A stretch of DNA of 64,000 nt from Lineus longissimus. Its lineage: Eukaryota > Nemertea > Pilidiophora > Heteronemertea > Lineidae. The stretch is taken from assembly GCF_910592395.1 (NCBI RefSeq), contig NC_088323.1, positions 2,792,001 through 2,856,000 of the forward strand. The letters run 5' to 3'. This document shows positions 15,001 to 30,000 of this stretch, piece after piece; position 1 is the stretch's first letter, and the number at the start of each line of letters is the position of its first letter. The notes under the pieces are model-generated. The model searched no databases and had not been told where the DNA came from. It saw nothing but the letters and a program-made list of their open reading frames with translations. The translations under genes were made by a program, and so were the position numbers.

Positions 15001-18000
15001 TAAGGGCCAAGTTAAAGTAGTGTACGCGATATGAGTAAAGTCATCGCACAAGGATTCAGAGTCACACTCAATAGTAAAAGTGAATTCAGACAAACGTCAG
15101 TGAGAAAAAGTTATTCATTTAGTCAGCTAATTGGTCGGTGGCTTGGTCAGTCATCGGCCGATCAGATAGTTTAGTTGGTTAGTTAGTTGGATAGAAATAT
15201 TGGTTGTATGTATTGATTTGGTCTTATTCTAATTTGTTCAATGGAATATTTCAGCACAACCATCTCCGTGTACTGAGATAAACGGAATGGATAACCCAGC
15301 AGATATTCCCGCAGCGTTCATTTCAACAAATCCAAGTTCTTCTCCTAACGATATAAAGAAACTCAGAACAGCAGGTCCACCATTTATTGAAAAAGGAAAT
15401 GGAATTACTCTGACAATTATCATCAATAAGAGCAAGAAACCGGATCTTGAAGTTGGAAAGATAGTGTTAAAGACTAAAGGCGTGTCAAGCATTACATCTG
15501 ATATCCCATCAGTAAGTGTACTTTTCAAACGTCAATAGTAATAACAAATACAAGATATGTATGAAATGATGTTTTCAAGTCAAAGTGCACATTATTTTCA
15601 ACGTATATATTTATATCAATGACAATGTTGGATGTGATTGCTGATGAAAAGCAGTATTCATTTTGAATTAATGACATCATGAATACAATTTCAACACATT
15701 GTCCAGTTTCTAGCTGACCGATTGTGTGGAACGAACCGGAGTCTTTCAATGTATGGCTTCAGTATCAAAGCAGCTGTCGCGGAGACGCCCGACTTCGTTG
15801 TGTTAGACTGTGTACACGCAAACGCTCTTAGCCATCTATTCTTTAATGTTACAAAACATTCCTTTCTTTTAGACAATCGCTCTTTCCCACTAGCAATGTA
15901 TTTTCGATATCAATTTAAGGATAAATTTGTGTTGAACACAAACATATTTACACCAGATGCAAATGGCAATACTGTCATGCTTCTCGTAGCGAATGTATTC
16001 TTGGAGAAGGTTGATGTCACTTTCACAAAGGACATACTTCAGCCGGAAATGGAGATTAAAGTGGCAGTGTTCGCCTGCTATGAAATCGGTGAGTAGATTT
16101 ATACTAAGTAATATATGTGTTATTGGCTCTTCATTAATCGTTTTTCTACATCACCCTGTGAGGTTCTTTTTTGCTCCCCTTCCCTTCCCTCGGAACGATA
16201 TCTCTCATAGGAAAGGCAGCAAATATCGACACAAGGCGCTTTTGATATGAACGTGTTGCACAATATCCTCGCAGGCCAGGCTGCTATATACTGTACTAGC
16301 AAATTACCCTTGGTGCAGGCATGTTGGATGAGGTAGTTCAACTAATCATTGGCCTACACTATTATAATTAATATAGATTAAGCATGGTAACCCTCTCTTG
16401 GACATGTTAGAGGAGAGTTTACCTTGAGGAGCATCCCACCCCCGACACCATCTCAACCACGACTCAGTTAATGTCAGCATAAGTGTGATGTGTGAAAAGT
16501 TTGCTCTTTTGTCATCCCCCCCCCCCCATGTCCACCACCAGAAACAGATCAAAGGCCTACATGTATACCACCTAGTCATCAGGCTATTTGTGAAACATAT
16601 ACAAGCGCAGGCCCTTTCATATAGAAACATTGGCCAACGAATGGTAAGTAACCGGTGAAGAGCCCTTTTGACACCATCCCTTCCCTCCAGTCCAGACTGA
16701 TTTTTCTGTATCTCGGCCTGAATTTTCAGGCCAGATAGGGATTTCAACAATCCAAATCTGTATCAGTCCTGATTTTGATGTTTAATCATCCAGTGATTTT
16801 TTTGTATCGAATGAGCTTGGAACCCAAAATTGGGACCATTTTCAGACTATCAATATGATTCTATTCGATATAAATAAGTTATGCAAGTACCTACATGTAA
16901 CAGAAAAAAAACTGTGTTTGACAATTTCTTAAGACATGCCTTGTTTTGTACTCAAAGCATGTCTCAATAAACGGAAACAGATAACGTAATGCACAAAGAA
17001 ATCATGAAGATCTTATTTTCTTTTCAGAAAACTTCATGAATATATTTTCTGGTTTAGAGTATTTTTTATTGATTGAATTGCTAATGATACGTGTTTATGT
17101 TGCAATTCAGGAACAACTTCTACTTCGACGATGTCAACCTCAAGTAAGATATTTACTGTACCATTTATCATATTATATCACCTGCGAATACGGTTAAACC
17201 ACATTAATTCATGGAGGTTACTTTACAGAGTAAAATGGACAAGCAAATACATCCTCTTCACTTCAACAAACCACGCGAAATAAGCAAATATTTTAAACAA
17301 ACCTTTCAAACTGAGAAAAATAGTTGCATGATAACATCACAGAATTCATTGAATAACCTGTTCACTTCGTATATTTTCTGGTTATTTATATTATGACTAA
17401 AAACAAAATTTCATCTCATTTCTACTACAGCAACGACAACATCAACAACTACATCGACGACGACATCGCCAACTACAACAACAACAACAACATCGCCGAC
17501 TACATCAACTACAACATCGCCAACTACATCAAAGACAACATCTCCAACTACATCAACAACACCGCCCACATCTACGTCAACATCAACGTCATCATCCACA
17601 TCATCTACAAGTAATGTTCATGAAATCGACCAAGTTTTCATCCTATTTCATCTTTTTTTCGTTAAATATACTGCAGTATGTCAAGTCTTGTCGAGGAACA
17701 TGTTGTTTCGCACTCCAGTGAGACTTGGAAATGGGATTTCATTTTCTCTCTGTAGGGTGTTATGTCAATGATTTGTGCATCCGAAATTGATCAAACATAC
17801 CCATGTAGTACCTCAATTCGGTTCCTTTATAAAAAGAAAGGAAAATTATTACTTAATGCAATTCGAACATGTTGTGGTTGTAAAAACTATTCATTGGGGA
17901 ACAGTACTACGGTAGGGAGAAGAAGAGCCTTTAGACATTGAAAACTAACAAGCGCAACATGTCAACCTCTTTTATATGATGAAAATTAGGTGCTTCAATG

Positions 18001-21000
18001 CATGCCGGTTGTTTGATTGATTGTATTTTCAAATAATGGAATATGATCATTCCTCCTAATGACTACTTTATGCATTTTTTTTTTCAGCTACAATCTCAAC
18101 TACTACTACAGGTGTGTATATCTTGTATATGTCGTGGGCAGCTTCATCATCCAGCCTTATATTGATCGAACAGTGTGAGAGAAAGAGCATTTAAATATAA
18201 TTATGTTGAACTGAATTAACTGTCCTTTATGTCGTTCTAGTAATTTCCCTGGATGTTAGAAGCAAACATATTTGAGTTACTAATGTTCGCAGTAGTTGGT
18301 CATATCACCAAAACTAAATTATTAATAAATACTCTGCCACTTGACAACCCCCTGTTACATAAGAAGCACCTCAACTGTTTTACTCCTTTACCATTTGTCT
18401 AGAGTGCAGTGATGAGATAATGGTTGACTATAAAGAAGCAGCTATAGAAGTAACAGCTAGCTCTTGGAATCAAACCATCAGGAGCCCAAGGGAATCCTTG
18501 AAAAATTCGATCGGATATTGGACGCCAACCCAACAAGACTGGAAGGACGGTTCTGCTTTTATTGTATATAAACTCCTAGCAGTTCAAAATACACCAATAA
18601 CGATTAAAAAGATTTGCACTAGGACGAATTTTATCAAATACATGAATGCTAGCGTATTCGTTAGCAGAGAAATCGATCTTAGCATCAGTGATGATGGGAC
18701 CACTTACAAATCATGGAAGACGATAAAGGTAGGTGCATTGAACTAAAGTTTACGAAAGTTGCACACTCTAAGATCCATATTATATTCTGTGTAATGAATG
18801 CTGACAATATTCCGTGCGCACTTGACCTTATCTATAGAACTTTTCGGCAAACATGGTCGTGACATCATTTCATCCATAACCACACAAAGGCGGTATAGAT
18901 GTGTATTCGTACACCTTACTGGGCATACTATTTTGTGGTCCAGTATCCACTGATACGTCAGGCACTGATTGTCAAAATGATAACACGTTCATTTGATTCA
19001 AACATTCTGACCAGCCAATATATTTTTTTTCTAACTGTTTTAAAATCGTATATTAGCTAAAACTTAATCATATTCAAAATAAACATAATTTCATCACCAC
19101 AACGAGAACAAACAAATTGTTACAGTACATTTCCTGTGTACGGCTTCAATATATCATTATGCCGAAGACCCAGCTGTCTTTCTTACTTACTTGGTGTTAA
19201 CTATATGTATGAAGTCTATTGGGCTGAGATTTTCGCCAAACCACTGGGAAATGTTTATTTTGTTTCGATCTGAAATACAAAATGATCATATGATCTGTTT
19301 CCAGTCTGCTGATTATTCTATCACCCAATTAGGCAAATTTGACTTTGTTTTCAGTAGTAACACGTTGAACATAATGTTATTTTTCAGTCCACTGATATCT
19401 CTACAAATCCGTGGGGAAAGTTTTGCGTGGATTTCTTCCCTCGATTGCATGGAGCTTATATTAGATTCACTGTCACAGGTGACAATGGAAAACTAGCAGT
19501 CCCTATCTTGCCGAACTTTAGAGACACAGTCATCAAAGCTTGTTACGAAAAAGGTCAGTTAATCCATAGAGTGCAAGACTTTGCAGGATATTACTCTCTT
19601 TTAATCGGCAAATCAGTGTCCTCTTTCAGGGGAAAATAATTGTTCCTCTTTAATGGCAGAATTGTTCTCAACTTTCTTTAAAAACCCTCTGCATCGCTCT
19701 CTACAGTACAGCACTGATACAAGTTCCGTTGAAAACATCAAAAACAATTCGCGCTCAGGAGCAAAATGGGTTGTGAAATTAGTAATTTTAATCGGCTGTT
19801 TTAGAAAGAAGTCTTGTTTCGGTCTGTGGCAGTATACAGTGCGGTACAAAACCAGCAATAGTGTCTGACTTGATTTTATCTTTCAATACAGAAAACGTGA
19901 CAACACCGACGACACCAACTACAATAACGGTAGGTAACATCATCTGATTAGAATAGCAAATACAATTCACGATATTATGAAGCACTCCTTAGTAATACCA
20001 AGTATGGATTAATCTATACTTGGTAATACGACTGTTAAAAGTACTCTTCCGTGGTGGTCCTCGGATAAATGTGTAGTATTAACACATGTAATGACGACAA
20101 ATGAAATGGTGAATCGTCCGTATATTATTAAGAAGAAGAAGAGGAGTTCATCAGAGTATGCATGTGAATATGCTACTCTTAGCAGAGGAACAACCCGGCC
20201 ATCAGCTAATCAAATTTCATAATAATGTCATCGCTGTTTAGGTTTTGCAACCATGCAGTGTTTAGGCTATAGGTTATAGAATATCCAGATATCGCGCTAA
20301 GAATCTACCTCAGCTTAATCAATGTGCTGCCGCTGATTGTTTTTCCAGACAAGCACAATTTGCTCCGGTCCGACAGTATTTTGCGGTAATGACGAGTACG
20401 TGTGTGGAGAACGATGCGACAACAAAACGGACTGTGTTAATGGAATTGACGAAATTGAATGCAGTAAGTTCATGTTTTCATATTTACAAATTTGAGGTGA
20501 TTTGTTAAAACCGTTACAATCATAATGACTGTTAGGTTTGATCAACTAAAGCTGTGTTACTACTAAAAGAGAGACTGCCGTTAAATATCAGAATGTCTTT
20601 CAGTCTGCGCCGATCGCCACGATTTGGTGTTTCCCCAAATGTATTGATTTTGCAAGGCCAATGGATGTTCAGCCTATTGATAGGCACCTGTACGTGGCGT
20701 TGAACTAAAATGATCTTGGCTCTAGTGTGAGACATTGAATTGTCTACCAGTATTGCAAAATCGAGGTCATTCGCGAATAAATTGCTTACAAGAATTTAGC
20801 GGTTTACAGCAGTTGTAGAACATCAAATTAAATTTCTGGTTTGACATTTTGAACAAAAAAACTTGGCCTTTATAAAAATTAGCACTTGGGATTTTCAGAA
20901 ATAGACTTAATTTACTCCTCTTTTGAACTTTATTTGCAGTTTGCAAGACCTGGCAGATACCCGCTAAAAACTGTAGTTCATTTCTACTACCGAAACTCTG

Positions 21001-24000
21001 TTTTGATCCTAAACAAATATGTGATGGCGAATGTGAATGTGACTCTGAGGTATGGCCAAATTGCCAAGATGAAGTGAACTGCAGTAAGTACAAAAACGCT
21101 GAAGTGATGTTGAAAGAGTGAATCCCCTAACAATATTTTTACTTGCTGTTTTTGTGCTTATGTGCAAACCCATCAAAGGCTTGTGAATGATCCTAAGAAC
21201 GACACTCCTAAGATAGTATATTTGTGTGTTGGCTGCAGAGAAAGCTACATTTCACTATTTTTTTAATGCACTTCGGTTATGTATAAAACTAGCTTTCTTG
21301 CTGTGGCTCTTCCATTGTGGGATAAGACCACAACGCTATTCTTTTGGTCGTTTCTTCAATAAGGTCCCTTTTTAGAAATTCCAGGGTATCTAAATAATAG
21401 ACATTGGTTAACATCTGGTTCAACCCACTTTTAAAATAATATCTGTAATACAAATGATCTATTGTTTCAGCAACAACGTCACAAACTACCTCAACAACGA
21501 CATCGCCAACTACATCACCGACAACGTCGCCAACTACAACAACAACAACACCGCCAACGACAACGACCACATCGTCAACTACATCGCCAACTACATCACC
21601 GACAACATCGCCAACTACAACAACAACAACACCGCCAACGACAACGACGACAACTTCGTCAACTACATCACCGACAACATCGCCAACTACAACGACGACA
21701 ACATCGCCAACTACAACGACAACATCGCCAACTACATCGACTACAACATCGCCAACTACATCGATGACAACATTGACAACTACAACGACGACAACATCGT
21801 CAACTACATCGCCAACTACATCACCGACAACATCGCAAGCTACAACAACAACAACACCGCCAACGACAACAACAACATCGTCAACTACATCGCCAACTAC
21901 ATCACCGACATCATCGCCAACTGCAACAACAACAACACCGCCAACGACAACGCCAACATCGTCAACTACATCGCCAACTACATCACAAACAACATCACCA
22001 ACTGCAACAACAACTACACCGCCAATGACAACGACAACATCGTCAACTACATCGCCAACTACATCACCGACAACATCACCAACTACAACGACGACAACAT
22101 CGCCAACTACAACAACAGCAACACTGCCAACGACAACGACAACATCGTCAACTACATCGCCAACTACATCACCGACAACATCGCCAACTACAACAACAAC
22201 ACCGCCAACGACAACGACGACAACTTCTTCAACTACATCGCCAACTACATCACCGACAACATCACCAACTACAACGACGACAACATCGCCAACTACAACA
22301 ACAACAACACCGCCAACGACAACGACAACATCGTCAACTACATCGCCAACTACATCACCGACAACATCGCCAACTACAACAACAACAACACCGCCAACGA
22401 CAACGACGACAACTTCGTCAACTACATCTCCGACAACATCGCCAACTACAACGACGACAGCATCGCCAACTACAACAACAGCAACACTGCCAACGACAAC
22501 GACAACATCGTCAACTACATCGCCAACTACATCACCGACAACATCGCCAACTACAACAACAACACTGCCAACGACAACGACGACAACTTCTTCAACTACA
22601 TCGCCAACTACATCACCGACAACATCACCAACTACAACGACGACAACATCGCCAACTACAACAACAACAACATCGCCAACGACAACGACAACATCGTCAA
22701 CTACATCGCCAACTACATCACCGACAACATCGCCAACTACAACAACAACACCGCCAACGACAACGACGACAACTTCTTCAACTACATCGCCAACTACATC
22801 ACCGACAACATCACCAACTACAACGACGACAACATCGCCAACTACAACAACAACAACACCGCCAACGACAACGACAACATCGTCAACTACATCGCCAACT
22901 GCAACTACGACAACATCGCCAACTACAACAACAACAACACCGCCAACGACAACGACAACATCGTCAACTACATCGCCAACTACATCACCTACAACATCGC
23001 CAACTACAACAACAACACCGCCAACGACAACGACGACAACTTCTTCAACTACATCGCCAACTACATCACCGACAACATCACCAACTACAACTACGACAAC
23101 ATCGCCAACTACAACAACAACAACACCGCCAACGACAACGACAACATCGTCAACTACATCGCCAACTACATCACCGACAACATCGCCAACTACAACAACA
23201 ACACCGCCAACGACAACGACGACAACTTCTTCAACTACATCGCCAACTACATCACCGACAACATCACCAACTACAACGACGACAACATCACCAACTACAA
23301 CAACAACAACACCGCCAATGACAACGACGACAACTTCGTCAACTACATCACCGACAACATCGCCAACTACAACGACGACAACATCGCCAACTACAACGAC
23401 AACATCGCCAACTACATCGACTACAACATCGCCAACTACATCGACGACAACATCGACAACTACAACGACGACAACATCGTCGACTACATCGCCAACTACA
23501 TCACCGACAACAACGCCAGCTACAACAACAACAACACCGACAACGACAACATCGTCAACTACATCGCCAACTACATCACCGACATCATCGCCAACTACAA
23601 CAACAACAACACCGCCAACGACAACGACAACATCGTCAACTACATCGCCAACTACATCACCGACATCATCGCCAACTACAACAACAACAACACCGCCAAC
23701 GACAACGACAACATCGTCAACTACATCGCCAACTACATCACAAACAACATCACCAACTACAACAACAACAACACCGCCAACGACAACAACAACATCGTCA
23801 ACTACTTCGCCAACTACATCACCGACAACATCACCAACTACAACGACGACAACATCGCCAACTACAACAACAACAACATCACCGACTTCAACGACGACAA
23901 CATCGCCAACTACAACAACAACAACACTGCCAACGACAACGACAACATCGTCAACTACATCGCCAACTACATCACCGACAACATCACCGACTACAACGAC

Positions 24001-27000
24001 GACAACATCGCCAACTACAACAACAACAACACTGCCAACGACAACGACAACATCGCCGACTACAACAACAACAACACCGCCAACAACAACGACAACATCG
24101 TCAACTACATCGCCAACTACATCACCGACAACATCACCGACTACAACGACGACAACATCGCCAACTACAACAACAACAACACCGCCAACGACAACGACAA
24201 CATCGTCAACTACATTGCCAACTACATCACCGGCAACATCACTGACTACAACTACGACAACATCGCCAACTACAACAACAACATCGTCAACTACATCGCC
24301 AACTACATCACCGACATCATCGCCAACTGCAACAACAACAACACCGCCAACATCAACGACAACATCGCCAACTACAACAACAACAACACCGCCAACGACA
24401 ACGACAACATCGTCAACTACATCGCCAACTACATCACCGACAACATCGCCAACTACAACAACAACAACACCGCCAACTACAACGACGACAACTTCGTCAA
24501 CTACATCACCAACAACATCGCCAACTACAACAACAACAACAACGCCAACGACAACGACGACAACATCGTCAACTACATCGCCAACTACATCACCGACAAT
24601 ATCGCCAACTACAACAACAACAACACCGCCAACGACGACGACAACATCGTCAACTACATCGCCAACTACATCACCGACAACATCACCAACTACAACGACG
24701 ACAACACCGCCAACTACAACAACAACAACACTGCCAACGACAACGACGACAACATCGTCAACTACATCGCCAACTACATCACCGACAACATCGCCAACTA
24801 CAACAACAACAACACCGCCGACGACGACAACAACATCGTCAACAACATCGCCAACTACATCACCAACAACATCGCCAACTACAACAACAACAACAACACC
24901 GCCAACGACAACGACAACATCGTCAACTACAACAACAGCATCATCGCCAACTACATCAACTACACCGTCTATATCGACGTCACCAACAACGACATCTACA
25001 AGTAATGTTCATGAATTTGACTCAGTTTTCGTCCAATTTCATATTTTTTTCGTTAAATATACTGCAGTACGTCTAGTCTTGTCGAGGAACATGTTGTTTT
25101 GCACTCCAGTGAGGCTTGGAAATGAGGAAATTTCATTTTTTTCTCTACTGTGTTATGTCAATGATTTGTGCATCCGAAATTGATCAAACATACTCATGTA
25201 GTCACTCAATTCGATTTCCTTATTAAAAGAAAAGACAATTATTACTTAATGCAATTCGAACGTGTTGTGGTTGTAAAAACTATTCAAATGGGAACTGTAC
25301 TAATGTAGGGAGAAGAAGAGCCTTTAGACATTGAAAACTGACAAGCGCAACATGTCAACCTCTTTTATATGATGAAAATTAGGTGCTTCAATGCACCAAA
25401 CTCAGTTGTTTGATTGATTATATTTTCAAACAATGGAATATGATCATTCCTCCTAATGACTACTTTATGCATTTTTTTTTCAGCTACAATCTCAACTACT
25501 ACTACAGGTGTGTATATCTTGTATATGTCGTGGGCAGCTTCATCATCCTGCCTTATATTGATCGAACAGTGTGAGAGAAAGAGCATTTAAATATAATTAT
25601 GTTGAACTGAATTAACTGTCCTTTATGTCGTTCTAGTAATTTCCCTGGATGTTAGAAGCAAACATATTTGAGTTACTAATGTTCGCAGTAGTTGGTCATA
25701 TCACTAAAACTAAATTATTAATAAATACTGTGCCACTTGACAACCCCCTGTTACATAAGAAGCACCTCAACTGTTTTACTCCTTTACCATTTGTCTAGAG
25801 TGCAGTGATGAGATATTGGTTGACTATAAAGAAGCAGCTATAGAAGTAACAGCTAGCTCTTGGAATCAAACCATCAGGAGCCCAAGGGAATCCTTGAAAG
25901 ATTCGATCGGATATTGGACGCCAACACAACAAGACTGGAAGGACGGTTCTGCTTTTATTGTATATAAACTCCTAGCAGTTCAAAATACACCAATAACGAT
26001 TAAAAAGATTTGCACGAGGACGAATTTTATCAAATACATGAATGATAGCGTATTCGTTAGCAGAGAAATCGATCTTAGCATCAGTGATGATGGGACCACT
26101 TACAAATCATGGAAGACGATAAAGGTAGGTGCAGTGAACTAAAGTTTACGAAAGTATTACACTCTAAGATCCTTATTATATTCTGTGTAATGAATGCTGA
26201 CAATATTTCATCCGCACTTGACCTTTAATATCTATAGAACTTTTCGGCAAACAAGGTCGTGACATCATTTCATCCATAACCACACAAAGGCGGTATAGAT
26301 GTGTATTCGTACACCTTACTGGGCATACTATTTTGTGGTCCAGTATCCACTGATACGTCAGGCACTGATTGTCAAAATGAAAACACGTTCATTTGATTCA
26401 AACATTCTGACCAGCCAATATATATTCTTTCTAACTGTTTGAAAATCGTATATTAGCTAAAACTTAATCATATTCAAAATAAACATAATTTCATCACCAC
26501 AACGAGAACAAACAAATTGTTACAGTACATTTCCTGTGTACGCCTTCAATATATCATTATGCCGAAGACCCAGCTGTCTTTCTTACTTACTTGGTGTTAA
26601 CTATATGTATGAAGTCTATTGGGCTGAGATTTTCGCCAAACCACTGGGAAATTTTTATTTTGTTTCGATCTGAAATACAAAATGATCATATGATCTGTTT
26701 CCAGTCTGCTGATTATTCTATCACCCAATTAGGCAAATTTGACTTTGTTTTCAGTAGTAACACGTTGAACATAATGTTATTTTTCAGTCCACTGATATCT
26801 CTACAAACCCGTGGGGAAAGTTTTGCGTGGATTTCTTCCCTCGATTGCATGGAGCTTATATTAGATTCACTGTCACAGGTGACAATGGAAAACTAGCAGT
26901 CCCTATCTTGCCGAACTTTAGAGACACAGTCATCAAAGCTTGTTACGAAAAAGGTCAGTTTTGTTAATCCATAGAGTGCAAGACTTTGCAGGATATTACT

Positions 27001-30000
27001 CTCTTTTAATCGGCAAATCAGTGTCCTCTTTCAGGGGAAAATAATTGTTCCTCTTTAATGGCAGAATTGTTCACAACTTTTCTTTAAAAACCCTCTGCAT
27101 CGCTCTCTACAGTACAGCACTGATACAAGTTCCGTTGAAAACATCAAAAACAATTCGCGCTCAGGAGCAAAATGGGTTGTGAAATTAGTAATTTTAATCG
27201 GCTGTTTTAGAAAGTAGTCTTGTTTCGGTCTGTGGCAGTATACAGTGCGGTACAAAACCAGCAATAATGTCTGACTTGATTTTATCTTTCAATACAGAAA
27301 ACGTGACAACACCGACGACACCAACTACAATAACGGTAGGTAACATCATCTGATTAGAATAGCAAATACAATTCACGATATTATGAAGCACTCCTTAGTA
27401 ATACCAAGTATGGATAAATCTATACTTGGTAATACGACTGTTAAAAGTACTCTTCCGTGGTGGTCCTCGGATAAATGTGTAGTATTAACACATGTAATGA
27501 CGACAAATGAAATGGTGAATCGTCCGTATATCATTATGAAGAAGAAGAGGAGTTCATCAGAGTATGCATGTGAATATGCTACTCTTAGCAGAGGAACAAC
27601 CCGGCCATCAGCTAATCAAATTTCATAATAATTTCATCGCTGTTTAGGTTTTGCAACCATGCAGTGTTTAGGCTAAAGGTTATAGAATATCCAGATATCG
27701 CGCTAAGAATCTACCTCAGCTTAATCAATGTGCTGCCACTGATTGTTTTTCCAGACAAGCACAATTTGCTCCGGTCCGACAGTATTTTGCGGTAATGACG
27801 AGTACGTGTGTGGAGAACGATGCGACAACAAAACGGACTGTGTTAATGGAATTGACGAAATTGAATGCAGTAAGTTCATGTTTTCATATTTACAAATTTG
27901 AGGTGATTTGTTAAAACCGTTACAATCGTAATGACTGTTAGGTTTGATCAACTAAAGCTGTGTTACTACTAAAAGGGAGACTGCCGTTAAATATCAGAAT
28001 GTCTTTCAGTCTGCGCCGATCGCCACGATTTGGTGTTTCCCCAAATGTATTGATTTTGCAAGGCCAATGGATGTTCAGCCTATTGATAGGCACCTGTACG
28101 TGGCGTTGAACTAAAATGATCTTGGCTCTAGTGTGAGACATTGAATTGTCTACCAGTATTGCAAAATCGAGGTCATTCGCGAATAAATTGCTGACAAGAA
28201 TTTAGCGGTTTACAGCAGTTGTAGAACATCAAATTAAATTTCTGGTTTGACATTTTGAACAAAAAAATATGGCCTTTATAAAAATTAGCACTTGGGATTT
28301 TCAGAAATAGACTTAATTTACTCCTCTTTTGAACTTTATTTGCAGTTTGCAAGACATGGCAGATACCCGCTAAAAACTGTACTTCATTTCTACTACCGAA
28401 ACTCTGTTTTGATCCTAAACAAATATGTGATGGCGAATGTGAATGTGACTCTGAGGTATGGCCAAATTGCCAAGATGAAGTGAACTGCAGTAAGTACAAA
28501 AACGCTGAAGTGATGTTGAAAGAGTGAATCCCCTAACAATATTTTTACTTGCTGTTTTTGTGCTTATGTGCTAACCCATCAAAGGCTTGTGAATGATCCA
28601 AAGAACGACACTCCTAAGATAGTATATTTGTGTGTTGGCTGCAGAGAAAGCTACATTTCACTATTTTTTTAATGCACTTCGGTTATGTATAAAACTGGCT
28701 TTCTTGCTGTGGCTCTTCCATTGTGGTATAAGACCACAACGCTATTCTTTTTGTCGTTTCTTAAATAAGGTCCCTTTTTAGAAATTCCAGGGTATCTAAA
28801 TAATAGGCATCGGTTAACATCTGGTTCAACCCACTTTTAAAATAATATCTGTAATACAAATGATCTATTGTTTCAGCAACAACGTCACAAACTACTTCAA
28901 CAACTACATCGCCAACTACATCAACGACAACATCAACAACTACAACGACGACAACATCGTCAACTACATCGCCAACTACATCACCGACAACATCGCCAGC
29001 TACAACAACAACAACACCGCCAACGACAACGACAACATCGTCAACTACATCGCCAACTACATCACCGACATCATCGCCAACTACAACAACAACAACACCG
29101 CCAAAGACAACGACGACAACATCGCCAACGACAACAACAACAACACTGCCAACGACAACGACAACATCGTCAACTACATCACCGACAACATCACCGACTA
29201 CAACGACGACAACACCGCCAACTACAACAACAACAACACCGCCAACGACAACAACGACAACATCGTCAACTACATCGCCAACTACATCACCGACAACATC
29301 GCCAACTACAACAACAACAACAACGCCAACGACAACGACATCAATATCGTCAACTACATCGCCAACTACATCACCGACAACATCGCCAACTACAACAACA
29401 ACAACAACGCCAATGACAACGACGTCAATATCGTCAACTACATCGCCAACTACATCACCGACAACATCGCCAACTACAACAACAACAACACCGCCAACGA
29501 CAACGACAACATCGTCAACTACATCGCCAACTACATCACCGACAACATCGCCAGCTACAACAACAACAACACCGCCAACGACAACGACAACATCGTCAAC
29601 TACATCGCCAACTACATCACCGACATCATCGCCAACTACAACAACAACAACACCGCCAAAGACAACGACGACAACATCGCCAACGACAACAACAACAACA
29701 CTGCCAACGACAACGACAACATCGTCAACTACATCGCCAACTACATCACCGACAACATCACCGACTACAACGACGACAACACCGCCAACTACAACAACAA
29801 CAACACCGCCAACGACAACAACGACAACATCGTCAACTACATCGCCAACTACATCACCGACAACATCGCCACCTACAACAACAACAACAACGCCAACGAC
29901 AACGACATCAATATCGTCAACTACATCGCCAACTACATCACCGACAACATCGCAAACTACAACAACAACAACAACGCCAATGACAACGACGTCAATATCG

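Larger units (their letters stand above)
2793..15511 (+). repeat. Array 1: tandem 2.8-3.0 kb units (exons and introns duplicated)
   Basis: Equivalent exon starts at 3582, 6604, 9629, 12446 and 15255 give periods of 3022, 3025, 2817 and 2809 bp. Introns are duplicated along with exons, and copies 1-4 differ by only scattered substitutions and small indels; copies 3 and 4 are almost identical. Most of the length difference comes from contraction of the mucin exon. Copy 5 matches through its first exon to about 15525, then has unrelated intron sequence before its second exon. This points to recent unequal exchange or gene conversion. Confidence 0.9.

Noticed and set aside
21454-25005. 1,183-codon plus-strand frame rich in Asn, Asp, Tyr and Ile (and the 28860-33173 equivalent)
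   Set aside because: Wrong phase relative to flanking LDLa and discoidin exons; starts within the intron and ends just past the donor.
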